Shown: positions 1 to 6,373 of the stretch, piece by piece
Position numbering within the stretch: the stretch's first letter is position 1
Layout of the letters: every line of letters starts with the position of its first letter
Assembly: GCA_007116995.1 (NCBI GenBank)
Contig: SKHL01000015.1
Span: 1-10,324 of the forward strand
DNA from: Limnochordia bacterium
Lineage (GTDB): Bacteria > Bacillota > Limnochordia > Darwinibacteriales > DTU012
Reading direction: 5' to 3'
DNA: 10,324 nt
Notes under the pieces: generated by a model
Databases searched by the model: none
The model's input: the letters and a program-made list of their open reading frames with translations, nothing else
What the model was told of the DNA's origin: nothing
Program-made: the position numbers and the translations under genes

Positions 1-1230
1 CGCCTCTTGTTGTTGGTAGTTACGACCAAAATTGCGCGCGTCGGTTAAATCCCGCATAAACTCTACAAAGGACGTTTTCATGTCCTCTACATCCTTGCGT
101 TTCTGCTGATACTGATCCCGTAGATTCGCAAGCCGTGCTTCGAGAGAATCTAGTTCGGAGCGAGTCCTTGTTTGATTCTCATTATATGTGGTCAAAGCTA
201 ATTGTAATTCTTGACAATCTTGATGTAAAGTAGCTATTTCCTCCCTTAGTTTGCCCTGCTGGTTGCATAGCTCAATTTGGTGCTTTGAGTTATGCAACTC
301 TCGTTCGTGGGTCAACTCACTATTATGGATTACGTCACTTAGTGTTTCGTTGATGGACATTAATTTATTTTGAGATTGATCAATTTCTTCTTCTAATTTG
401 CTAAGCGTCTGTTGCAATTTGTTAATGGCTAGATCTAATTCTTGGTATCTACTAGATTGTTTTTCGGCCGCACCCTGCTTGTCCTCAAGATCTAGCTGGT
501 TGCGGGTAAGATCTCGGTTCAAAGCTGTTTTTATTTGGGCAAATAGGTCTAATTCAATACTATGTAAGGCATTGGCTAGTTGTTGATATTTCCTGGCTTT
601 GTTCGCTTCTCGCTCTAGTGGGATCAGTTGTTGGTTTAGTTCTCCGAGGATATCGGTAACACGAACTAAGTCATAATCTGTTTCCTCAATCTTCCGCTTC
701 GCCTGCTGCTTACGATTCTTATATCGAATAATCCCTGCAGTTTCTTCTAGCAGAATACGGCGGTCTTCAGAGTTAGTGCTCAATACGGAATCGATCTGGC
801 CTTGTCCGATAATGGCATAGCCCTCTTTCCCTAATCCTGTGTCAGTGAATAGGTCATGAACATCCTTAAGACGACAAGGTCGGTTGTTGATTAAAAAATC
901 ACTATCACCAGAGCGATACACTCGGCGAGTGATGGTCACTTCACTATAGTCAATAGGTAAAAAACCATCAATGTTTTCCAGTGTCAGTTGTACTTCCGCC
1001 ATGCCCATTGGTTTTTTCCCATCGGCTCCTGCAAAGATAACATCCTCTAACTTAGATCCGCGTAGACTCTTGATGCTTTGCTCACCAAGTACCCAACGAA
1101 CCGCATCTGAAATATTACTTTTCCCACTACCATTAGGACCAACAATGGCTGTGATACCGTGATCAAAGTCCAATTTAATCCTGGAAGCAAATGATTTGAA
1201 TCCTACTAACTCTAGTCGTTTTAATCGCAT
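1..1230 (-). CDS. smc: Chromosome partition protein SMC, N-terminal part (runs off the left edge)
   Basis: The ATPase of the SMC-ScpAB condensin complex, which compacts and segregates the chromosome. 410 codons are visible, against about 1,180 in the family. They hold the N-terminal half of the ABC head: Walker A GPNGSGKSN at residues 31-39, a Q-loop region around GYAIIGQGQID (about 137-147), and EETAGIIRYKNRK near 162-174 at the exit of the head. From about residue 170 to the window edge the sequence is charged, with many Leu, Glu, Gln and Lys, as expected of the first coiled-coil arm. The hinge, second arm and Walker B half lie outside. The ATG at 1228-1230 follows a GGAGGTT site six bases upstream. 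The translation is unbroken, so the gene is truncated only by the window. It lies downstream of the sigma factor gene across a 152-base gap with a candidate promoter. Identification is very secure. Confidence 0.97.
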   Translation of the reverse strand, partial: MRLKRLELVGFKSFASRIKLDFDHGITAIVGPNGSGKSNISDAVRWVLGEQSIKSLRGSKLEDVIFAGADGKKPMGMAEVQLTLENIDGFLPIDYSEVTITRRVYRSGDSDFLINNRPCRLKDVHDLFTDTGLGKEGYAIIGQGQIDSVLSTNSEDRRILLEETAGIIRYKNRKQQAKRKIEETDYDLVRVTDILGELNQQLIPLEREANKARKYQQLANALHSIELDLFAQIKTALNRDLTRNQLDLEDKQGAAEKQSSRYQELDLAINKLQQTLSKLEEEIDQSQNKLMSINETLSDVIHNSELTHERELHNSKHQIELCNQQGKLREEIATLHQDCQELQLALTTYNENQTRTRSELDSLEARLANLRDQYQQKRKDVEDMKTSFVEFMRDLTDARNFGRNYQQQEA

Positions 1231-1291
1231 AATGAACCTCCGCGATGAATATGATTCGTATCCTTAAATAGTTCTTACTCCTATCCTAAAC

Positions 1292-1337
1292 CCATGTCAT
1301 TGCTTCGTTCGTCATTTAGTGTCTGTTGATGACATGG
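1292..1337 (-). repeat. 9-bp perfect inverted repeat in the smc leader
   Basis: CCATGTCAT at 1292-1300 and ATGACATGG at 1329-1337 are exact reverse complements separated by 28 bases. On the minus strand they lie in the presumed smc 5' leader, about 55 bases before the ribosome binding site. No T-run follows, so this is not a terminator. It could be an RNA stem, a spaced protein site, or chance. Confidence 0.4.
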
Positions 1338-1344
1338 AGGTCTA

Positions 1345-1372
1345 ATTATCATTGTATCATAGGTACTGAAAA
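1345..1372 (-). promoter_or_regulatory. Candidate SigA-type promoter for smc
   Basis: On the minus strand TTTTCA (1372-1367, 4 of 6 to consensus) is followed after 16 bases by GATAAT (1350-1345, 5 of 6). The pair sits just past the stop of the sigma factor gene and would give a leader of roughly 110 bases before smc. An overlapping TACAAT at 1356-1351 is an alternative -10. No terminator is visible between the sigma gene and smc, so read-through is also possible. Confidence 0.4.
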
Positions 1373-1382
1373 ACTGGAAGGA

Positions 1383-2093
1383 TTAACCTCCCAGTTTCAG
1401 ATCTAAATATAAGTCTTTCCGTTTCCGTACCCGAGTTGGTACACTAGGGCTTAGCAGAGAGCCATATTCTTGGATAATTCTTCGTAATTTATTCTTCACT
1501 CGTGTCCTCGCATTATCCACAACCTTTGCCCCAATCCCAATCTCTGCTTCGATGTCTCCACTCGAATAGCCTCGTAGTAACATTACTATGACAGAGTACT
1601 CCAACTGTGATAGATGATTAATAAGAACTTGATCTAAGCGTTGATTTACTAATCTCTCCTCAACGAGCGCTACAGGATCAATAGTACCATCCTCATTAGG
1701 AATTATATCAAGGACGGTCCTACTTTCTTCACTGTTTATATAAGACTGTAGTGAGGTAGCATCGTTTAGGACCTTGTGCTTATTTCCGGTGGTTTGTTTG
1801 ATGATGTTGTATACCTTGCGAATTATGCAGATATAGGCAAATGAACTGAATTTAACATCATATTGTTCAGGTTTATACTCGTCAATGGCATTAAGTAGAC
1901 CGATTAAACCCTCCTGTATTAGATCTTCGAAGTCTAAAAAGCTAGCGTAATAGTTTCGGATAATGTGTTTTACCATTGGGACATACTTGTGAACTAGGTT
2001 TTCCTTCGCGATGGGATCACCGCGTCTGATTAATTGGATTAACTGCAGATCACGTTTCTGATTTTTTTCTCCTCTTGTCTTAGCATCTGTCAT
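1383..2093 (-). CDS. SigH-like sigma-70 family RNA polymerase sigma factor
   Basis: A 236-residue sigma factor of the SigH (sigma-30, Spo0H) type. It should direct core RNA polymerase to an alternative promoter class. Region 2 spans about residues 27-98, with the core-binding motif DFEDLIQEGLIGL at 54-66, followed by a -10 recognition segment rich in Phe, Tyr, Ile and Lys (FSSFAYICIIRKVYNIIKQ, 82-100). The stretch TGNKHKVLNDATSL after it resembles SigH. Region 4 lies at about 162-207, with a helix-turn-helix at roughly 177-204. There is no region 1.1 or full region 3, and it is longer than ECF factors. A basic 28-residue tail (209-236) extends past region 4; from memory, Bacillus SigH ends near that point. 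The ATG at 2091-2093 has GGGAGG seven bases upstream. It sits alone between rnc and smc, whereas sigH itself usually lies near secE-nusG, so this may be a paralogue. I leave the symbol empty because the regulon cannot be read from the sequence. Confidence 0.88.
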   Translation of the reverse strand: MTDAKTRGEKNQKRDLQLIQLIRRGDPIAKENLVHKYVPMVKHIIRNYYASFLDFEDLIQEGLIGLLNAIDEYKPEQYDVKFSSFAYICIIRKVYNIIKQTTGNKHKVLNDATSLQSYINSEESRTVLDIIPNEDGTIDPVALVEERLVNQRLDQVLINHLSQLEYSVIVMLLRGYSSGDIEAEIGIGAKVVDNARTRVKNKLRRIIQEYGSLLSPSVPTRVRKRKDLYLDLKLGG

Positions 2094-2138
2094 TAGTTAT
2101 CCTCCCTTGTCCCGACAGTACATGCTTATTACAATAAC

Positions 2139-2168
2139 ATCTATATGACAGGAATGGATTAATATGAC
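2139..2168 (-). promoter_or_regulatory. Candidate sporulation (SigE-like) promoter for the sigma factor gene
   Basis: On the minus strand GTCATATT (2168-2161) is followed after 13 bases by CATATAGAT (2147-2139). The first element fits the -35 pattern I recall for Bacillus SigE. The second is only a partial match to its CATACAAT-like -10. A start near 2131 would give a leader of about 38 bases. No convincing TTGACA/TATAAT pair is visible in this stretch. The call is tentative, as the region is AT-rich. Confidence 0.3.
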
Positions 2169-2188
2169 TTAAATACTAATCTAGCCAC

Positions 2189-2226
2189 AAAAAAACTTGC
2201 TTTATCCATATATATGGAAAAACAAG
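2189..2226 (-). terminator. Terminator-like hairpin upstream of the sigma factor gene
   Basis: Transcribed right to left, CTTG (2226-2223) pairs with CAAG (2199-2196). The stem continues through a T-rich/A-rich section with one G-U pair and one bulged base, then through the two halves of TCCATATATATGGA, and is followed directly by seven T residues (2195-2189). The stem is AT-rich and weaker than the rnc terminator. It ends about 95 bases before the sigma gene start. It could be a back-up terminator, an attenuator in the sigma leader, or the end of a short RNA. Confidence 0.5.
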
Positions 2227-2291
2227 AAGATAAACTGGAATATTGCTTCATTTATCCGTGGAAGATGAAAACGTTTTACCTTTCACATAAT

Positions 2292-2342
2292 AAAAAAACG
2301 GGGCTTGTTGGTTTTATGTTGCCAGTAAAACCAAAATCCCCG
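2292..2342 (-). terminator. Rho-independent terminator after rnc
   Basis: CGGGG (2342-2338) pairs with CCCCG (2303-2299), and GGTTTTA (2332-2326) pairs with TAAAACC (2316-2310) around a nine-base loop. Seven T residues (2298-2292) follow. It lies about 70 bases past the rnc stop and closes the fabF-rnc transcript, so the sigma factor gene probably needs its own promoter. Confidence 0.9.
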
Positions 2343-2412
2343 TAGATTATTTGCGATATCAGTGAACACAGATGACTTCCACCCCTAGTTTACGGTTGAT
2401 GATTAAACTCTA

Positions 2413-3111
2413 CTAATCTTGATTCTCAGCAGTGAAGTCCAAGGCCTCTAAAGCCTTTCGAGCCGCAGCCTGTGCAGCTTCTTTTTTGCTATGACCCAAA
2501 CCCCGTCCTAATACCTCATCTTGGAAACAAACCTCTACTACAAACTCTTTTTGATGATCGGGTCCGTGTTCTTCCGCTAGATTATATATCGGAGTCCCTT
2601 GATTTGTATGTTGGAGATGCTCCTGCAGGGTACTCTTAGCGTCAACGATCTGTAATTGGGCTCTATCCCATTGAGGCAGATTTGGTAAGATAACAGTCCT
2701 CGCTTCCTCGAGCCCTCCATCCAGATAAATAGCCCCGAAAACAGCCTCCATGGTATCGCACAAAAGAGAATCCAGCTGCCTTGCCTTGGTTCTCTCTTCT
2801 CCCTTACCAACTTTCATAAAGTTATTAAGCTCTAATTCTCGGGCTAGTGTGGCTAGAGTTGGTTGGCTAACCAATAGAGCTCGTACCTTAGCTAAGCGTC
2901 CTTCGTTTAGATCAGGGAATGTTTCATATAGAAACTGGCTAACAACTAACTGTAACACAGCATCTCCTAAGAACTCCAACCGTTCATTATCTTCAATACC
3001 CTTGGCCCGTGCATAAGATTTGTGCGTTAATGCTTGGCTCAATAAGCTCTTATGCTTAAACGTATATCCAATATTGTCTTCAAGTTTCTCTTGACCTCTG
3101 TTAATTTTCAC
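2413..3111 (-). CDS. rnc: Ribonuclease III
   Basis: The double-stranded-RNA endonuclease that processes rRNA precursors and structured RNAs as a homodimer. It has 232 residues, normal for the family. The endonuclease domain occupies about residues 8-155 and carries the signature NERLEFLGDAVLQ at 42-54. The four metal-binding acidic residues are all present: Glu46, Asp50, Asp119 and Glu122. The double-stranded RNA binding domain follows at about 158-227, ending in a Lys- and Ala-rich segment (HSKKEAAQAAARKAL). The start is a GTG (3109-3111) that overlaps the fabF stop as GTGA. A GGTGGG ribosome binding site lies seven bases upstream inside the end of fabF, so translation is probably coupled. 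Linkage of rnc to acpP/fabF and smc is common in Firmicutes. Identification is secure. Confidence 0.97.
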   Translation of the reverse strand: MKINRGQEKLEDNIGYTFKHKSLLSQALTHKSYARAKGIEDNERLEFLGDAVLQLVVSQFLYETFPDLNEGRLAKVRALLVSQPTLATLARELELNNFMKVGKGEERTKARQLDSLLCDTMEAVFGAIYLDGGLEEARTVILPNLPQWDRAQLQIVDAKSTLQEHLQHTNQGTPIYNLAEEHGPDHQKEFVVEVCFQDEVLGRGLGHSKKEAAQAAARKALEALDFTAENQD

Positions 3112-4349
3112 AGTTTATCCCACCGTTTGATTATAAGCACACCATTATGACCACCAAAACCGAAGGAGTTTGACATGGTGAAACAGAGATCTGCTGGTCT
3201 ACTTTGATTCGGTACGTAGTCAAGATCACACTCTGGATCTGGAGTTTCATAGTTGTATGTGCCCGGAATGACTTGATGCTTTAAAGCAAGCAAACAGATG
3301 GCTGTTTCAATGGCACCAGCTGCCCCTAAAAGGTGTCCAGTCAGAGACTTTGTGGAACTAACCGGGATAGTATGCGCTCGCTCACCAAAGACACATTTTA
3401 TAGCTTCTGTCTCGTATTTATCATTATAGTAAGTGGATGTCCCGTGTGCATTAATGTAGTCGATTTCCTTGATTGTAATATTGCCATCCACCATAGCTTC
3501 TTTCATTGCTCGTTGGGCTCCCTCTCCCTGAGGCGCAGGAGATGTAATATGATAGGCATCACCGCTGGCACCATAGCCAATAATCTCACCATATATTTCT
3601 GCCCCTCTAGCCAAGGCATGTTCGAGCTCTTCTAACACTAGCACACAAGCTCCTTCACCCATCACAAAACCATCGCGATCTTGGTCAAAGGGACGACTAG
3701 CAGACGTAGGATCATCGTTTCGGGTGGATAGTGCCCGCGCAGCGACAAAGCCTGCTAAGCCTAGGGGTGTAATGGCTGCCTCAGCGCCACCTGCTAGCAT
3801 TACATTCGCGTTCCCGCGGGCGATGATTCTGAAGGCGTCGCCGATAGAATGGGTTCCTGTGGCACAAGCTGTTACTGTACAGGAATTAGGCCCTTTCGCT
3901 CCTGTTTGAATGGCGATCTGTCCACTAGCCATATCAGGGATTAACATTGGGACTAGAAAGGGACTAATCCGGGATACTCCTTTTTCATGTAAGACACGGG
4001 CTTGTTTTTCAATAGTATCAATCCCACCAATTCCTGACCCTACCATCACACCAACTCTTGGTGCATTTTCTTCGGTAATCTTTAGGCCACTATCTTCTAT
4101 ACCTAACTTGGCCGCTGCTACGGCGTATTGGCAGAAAAGATCCATCCTGCGAGCATCCTTACGTTCCATAAAGTCGCTAGAATTAAAATCTGTGACTTCG
4201 GCTCCTATTTTTACAGGAAAGTCGGTTGTATCAAAATGTGTAATGGTATCAATACCAGAGACTCCATTCAGTAAATTATCCCACATTTGCTGTTTATCGC
4301 CTAGGGGTGATATTACACCTATTCCGGTTACTACTACTCGTTTGGCCAC
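3108..4349 (-). CDS. fabF: 3-oxoacyl-[ACP] synthase II (beta-ketoacyl-ACP synthase II)
   Basis: Condenses malonyl-ACP with acyl-ACP in each elongation cycle of type II fatty-acid synthesis. It has 413 residues, the family's usual length. The thiolase-fold Cys-His-His triad is intact: Cys162 in TACATGTHS, His302 in NAHGTST and His339 in SLTGHLLGAAG, with the conserved Lys334. The glycine-rich C-terminus FGFGGHN is present. The start is a GTG at 4347-4349 with GAGGTGA upstream; an ATG two bases earlier is in another frame and stops after five codons. The gene follows acpP after a 152-base gap that contains a terminator-like hairpin, and it overlaps rnc by four bases. Expression therefore depends on read-through from the fapR operon, on a weak local promoter, or both. 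The length and FGFGGHN ending favour FabF over FabB. Confidence 0.96.
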   Translation of the reverse strand: MAKRVVVTGIGVISPLGDKQQMWDNLLNGVSGIDTITHFDTTDFPVKIGAEVTDFNSSDFMERKDARRMDLFCQYAVAAAKLGIEDSGLKITEENAPRVGVMVGSGIGGIDTIEKQARVLHEKGVSRISPFLVPMLIPDMASGQIAIQTGAKGPNSCTVTACATGTHSIGDAFRIIARGNANVMLAGGAEAAITPLGLAGFVAARALSTRNDDPTSASRPFDQDRDGFVMGEGACVLVLEELEHALARGAEIYGEIIGYGASGDAYHITSPAPQGEGAQRAMKEAMVDGNITIKEIDYINAHGTSTYYNDKYETEAIKCVFGERAHTIPVSSTKSLTGHLLGAAGAIETAICLLALKHQVIPGTYNYETPDPECDLDYVPNQSRPADLCFTMSNSFGFGGHNGVLIIKRWDKL

Positions 4350-4383
4350 ATCTTCACCTCATTTCATTTTAATTATCAGTCAA

Positions 4384-4412
4384 AGGATACTATGTCCTTC
4401 TTCAGAGTACAA
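4384..4412 (-). promoter_or_regulatory. Weak candidate promoter for fabF-rnc
   Basis: On the minus strand TTGTAC (4412-4407, 3 of 6) and TATCCT (4389-4384, 4 of 6) are 17 bases apart, about 30 bases past the hairpin that follows acpP. The -10 lies inside a 17-base imperfect dyad, AAGGACATAGTATCCTT (4399-4383), which does not resemble the FapR site. Matches are poor, so the call rests mostly on position. Confidence 0.25.
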
Positions 4413-4437
4413 ATTGATGCTTTCTAATAAAGCTAGG

Positions 4438-4497
4438 AAAAAAGAGTCCCTAGGGGTCGGATCTTGGTAATGCAAATCCGGTTCCCTACAGGGACTC
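4438..4497 (-). terminator. Terminator-like hairpin between acpP and fabF
   Basis: GAGTCCCT (4497-4490) pairs perfectly with AGGGACTC (4451-4444). Inside it GGG pairs with CCC and CGGAT (4479-4475) pairs with ATCCG (4463-4459), giving a stem of about 54 bases with internal loops. Six T residues follow (4443-4438). It starts four bases after the acpP stop. The inner TCCCTGTAGGGA could form a competing small hairpin. It probably terminates most fapR-acpP transcripts and leaves less message for fabF-rnc. Confidence 0.75.
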
Positions 4498-4501
4498 CCC
4501 T

Positions 4502-4732
4502 TTAGCTTTGAGTTTTGATATATTCAACTGCTTGGGACACTGTACCGATCTTTTCTGCATCTTCATCGGGGATTTTTAGATCAAATTCCTCTTCAAAGGC
4601 CATAACAAGCTCAACCACATCTAGAGAATCCGCTCCGAGGTCCTCTATAAAAGAGGCCTCCATTGTGACTTCTTCAGGGTTAATACCTAATTGCTCCACA
4701 GTAATTTCTCTTACTTTATCAAAGATATCCAC
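4502..4732 (-). CDS. acpP: Acyl carrier protein
   Basis: Small acidic carrier that holds growing acyl chains on a 4'-phosphopantetheine arm. The attachment motif GADSLDVVELVM is present, and the ending DEDAEKIGTVSQAVEYI is typical of helix 4. I place the start at the GTG at 4730-4732, giving 76 residues with the modified serine at position 36, as in E. coli ACP. A longer frame opens at a GTG three codons upstream (4741), but that GTG lies within the ribosome binding site AAGGAGGTGA and so is not a credible start. The gene ends the fapR-plsX-fabH-fabD-fabG-acpP block, 30 bases after fabG. A strong ribosome binding site and a hairpin directly after the stop fit high, separately tuned expression. 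Identification is very secure; the start choice is a firm inference. Confidence 0.95.
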   Translation of the reverse strand: MDIFDKVREITVEQLGINPEEVTMEASFIEDLGADSLDVVELVMAFEEEFDLKIPDEDAEKIGTVSQAVEYIKTQS

Positions 4733-4740
4733 GTAAGTCA

Positions 4741-4747
4741 CCTCCTT
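4741..4747 (-). promoter_or_regulatory. Ribosome binding site deciding the acpP start
   Basis: AAGGAGG on the minus strand (4747-4741), continuing as TGA, is close to a perfect anti-Shine-Dalgarno match. It lies eight bases before the GTG at 4732 and overlaps the in-frame GTG at 4741. This selects the shorter ACP. Confidence 0.85.
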
Positions 4748-4762
4748 GCCTCTTTCTTTTTC

Positions 4763-5488
4763 TTATATTACCAGACCACCATCAACATGAATGGTTTGAC
4801 CTGTAATATATTGATTCGCATCAGAAACTAGAAAATACACAGTTTCTGCTACATCGTCAACAGACCCCGTTTTACCTAAGGGTATGTGCCGAGTGATCAG
4901 TTCTCGTTGCTTCTCATCTAACTCTTGCGTCATATCTGTATCTATATAACCAGGGGCGACAGCATTGACTAGTATACCTCTGGAAGCTACCTCTTTTGCT
5001 AATGATTTTGTCAACCCGATTAAACCTGCTTTAGATGCGGCATAGTTAATCTGACCTGCATTTCCCATCACACCTATTACCGATGAGATGTTAACAATCC
5101 GACCAGATTTTTGTTTCATCATCGGCCGAATGACAGAGCGACAAAGATAGAATGCTCCAGATAGATTTACCTCTAACACTCGATCCCAATCCTCATTACT
5201 CATACGCATTAATAGGGAATCTCGGGTGATTCCTGCATTATTAACCACTATGTCAATTCTACCCCATCGCCCAAGGACTTGTTTGGTTAGATTATCTACT
5301 CCCTCACTTTCGCTCACATCAACATTGACTGCCAGTACTTGAGGATGATCGAATTTATCTAATAGTTCCTGGTTCCGCCCACAAACAGCCACAGAGATCC
5401 CAGCTGCTAAAAATCTTTGGGTAATGGCATATCCTATTCCACGAGTGGCTCCAGTTACAATGGCCACTTTCTTATTCTCATTGATCAT
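4763..5488 (-). CDS. fabG: 3-oxoacyl-[ACP] reductase
   Basis: NADPH-dependent reductase that turns 3-ketoacyl-ACP into 3-hydroxyacyl-ACP, the first reduction of each elongation cycle. It has 241 residues, typical for FabG. It is a classical short-chain dehydrogenase with a Rossmann fold: cofactor loop TGATRGIG at 12-19, NNAG at 83-86, and the catalytic set Asn108, Ser136, Tyr149 and Lys153 (YAASK). PGYIDTDM follows in the substrate region. The C-terminus TGQTIHVDGGLVI is the usual FabG ending. The ATG at 5486-5488 has GAGGAGG eight bases upstream, starting just past the fabD stop 18 bases away. Many short-chain dehydrogenases look alike, but position between fabD and acpP settles the role. 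Confidence 0.96.
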   Translation of the reverse strand: MINENKKVAIVTGATRGIGYAITQRFLAAGISVAVCGRNQELLDKFDHPQVLAVNVDVSESEGVDNLTKQVLGRWGRIDIVVNNAGITRDSLLMRMSNEDWDRVLEVNLSGAFYLCRSVIRPMMKQKSGRIVNISSVIGVMGNAGQINYAASKAGLIGLTKSLAKEVASRGILVNAVAPGYIDTDMTQELDEKQRELITRHIPLGKTGSVDDVAETVYFLVSDANQYITGQTIHVDGGLVI

Positions 5489-5506
5489 ACTTATATCCTC
5501 CTCGAT

Positions 5507-6373
5507 TTATGCAGACGTTAGTTTTAACCCTTTACTTATTCTCTTGGTTAATCCTAGAAGGACTGGATTTGGGCTTACCTCTACGAACTCGGTAACTCCT
5601 TGTGACTCAAGAAAATGGATGTTATCTATCCATCGTACCGGAGACGTAAGCTGTGATATAAGTTCTGATTTTAACTGGTCTTTCGTTGTAAGAAAAATGC
5701 TCTTAACGTTACTAACCACCGGTATTTTCGGATTCCTAAATTCTATTTCTTGAAGAAACCGACTGAATTCATTGGCAACAGGTTTCATTAATTTGGAATG
5801 AAAGGGGCCACTGACATCTAACGCAATGATTTTACGGGCTCCTGCCTTAACGGCTCGTTCCTCCATTTGTTGGAGTCCTAGCGCTTCACCGGATACCACA
5901 ATCTGCCCGGGTGCATTATAATTTGCAATCTGGACATACCCATGTAAGCAAGCATCTTTGCATATTTTTTCTACCGTATCCACGTCTAGACCGAGAATAG
6001 CCATCATACCTCCGTTTCCGGAGGCGTTAGCCATCAAGGATCCTCGTTTCGCTACAATGGAAACTGCATCGGCAAAAGAAATACCACCTGCTGCTACCAT
6101 GGCTGTGATTAATCCTAAGCTGTGGCCAGCAAAGACCCGTGCAGAGAAATCGTGGGCTACGTCTAACCAGCGTGTGTAACAGGTCACCAGAAGTGCCGGT
6201 TGCGCATATTGAGTTTGGCTCAGTTTCTTTGCTGGACCGTTGGCACATAAGTCCCGCAAGTCGTAGTTTAAGTAGTCGTTCGCCTGCAGGAAATATTCCT
6301 CCGCTAAGGCTGAAATGTCTGTAACCATTCCTACTTTTTGGGCACCTTGACCCGGAAATGCTACGGCAATCAT
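5507..6373 (-). CDS. fabD: Malonyl-CoA:ACP transacylase
   Basis: Transfers malonyl from CoA to ACP, feeding FabH and FabF. I start it at the ATG at 6371-6373, giving 288 residues beginning MIAVAFPGQGAQ, the family's usual N-terminus. GGGGAGGAG lies seven bases upstream, and the ATG overlaps the fabH stop as ATGA. The frame is open for 13 more codons, but that would extend into fabH and precede the ribosome binding site. Active-site elements are the oxyanion GQGAQ (8-12), nucleophile Ser85 in GHSLG, Arg110 in AKRG, and His192 in GPFHS. One small oddity is that the residue after GHSLG is Leu87, where the family as I recall it usually has Glu. The C-terminal VEVSPNPVLLGL is also typical. Identification is secure. 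Confidence 0.95.
   Translation of the reverse strand: MIAVAFPGQGAQKVGMVTDISALAEEYFLQANDYLNYDLRDLCANGPAKKLSQTQYAQPALLVTCYTRWLDVAHDFSARVFAGHSLGLITAMVAAGGISFADAVSIVAKRGSLMANASGNGGMMAILGLDVDTVEKICKDACLHGYVQIANYNAPGQIVVSGEALGLQQMEERAVKAGARKIIALDVSGPFHSKLMKPVANEFSRFLQEIEFRNPKIPVVSNVKSIFLTTKDQLKSELISQLTSPVRWIDNIHFLESQGVTEFVEVSPNPVLLGLTKRISKGLKLTSA

Larger units (their letters stand above)
2094..2412. other. 319-base intergenic region between rnc and the sigma factor gene
   Basis: No credible open reading frame in either strand. On the minus strand, in order from rnc, it holds about 70 bases of trailer, a strong terminator (2292-2342), a 10-bp palindrome AAAACGTTTT (2268-2277), a second terminator-like hairpin (2189-2226) containing the 14-bp palindrome TCCATATATATGGA (2205-2218), a candidate promoter (2139-2168), and the sigma factor gene's ribosome binding site (2101-2106). 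The stretch between the two hairpins has no clear promoter and no assigned role. Confidence 0.6.

Noticed and set aside
1286..1315. Nine-codon upstream reading frame in the smc leader (minus strand)
   Set aside because: It has no ribosome binding site and overlaps the inverted repeat by chance composition; nothing supports translation.
2577..2810. 77-codon minus-strand frame inside rnc
   Set aside because: It is a shifted frame within the RNase III gene, which is intact in its own frame, so there is no frameshift or nested gene to explain.
3910..4470. 186-codon open frame on the plus strand opposite fabF and the acpP-fabF gap
   Set aside because: It is antisense to the well-conserved fabF coding frame, has no family resemblance, and runs through the terminator hairpin.
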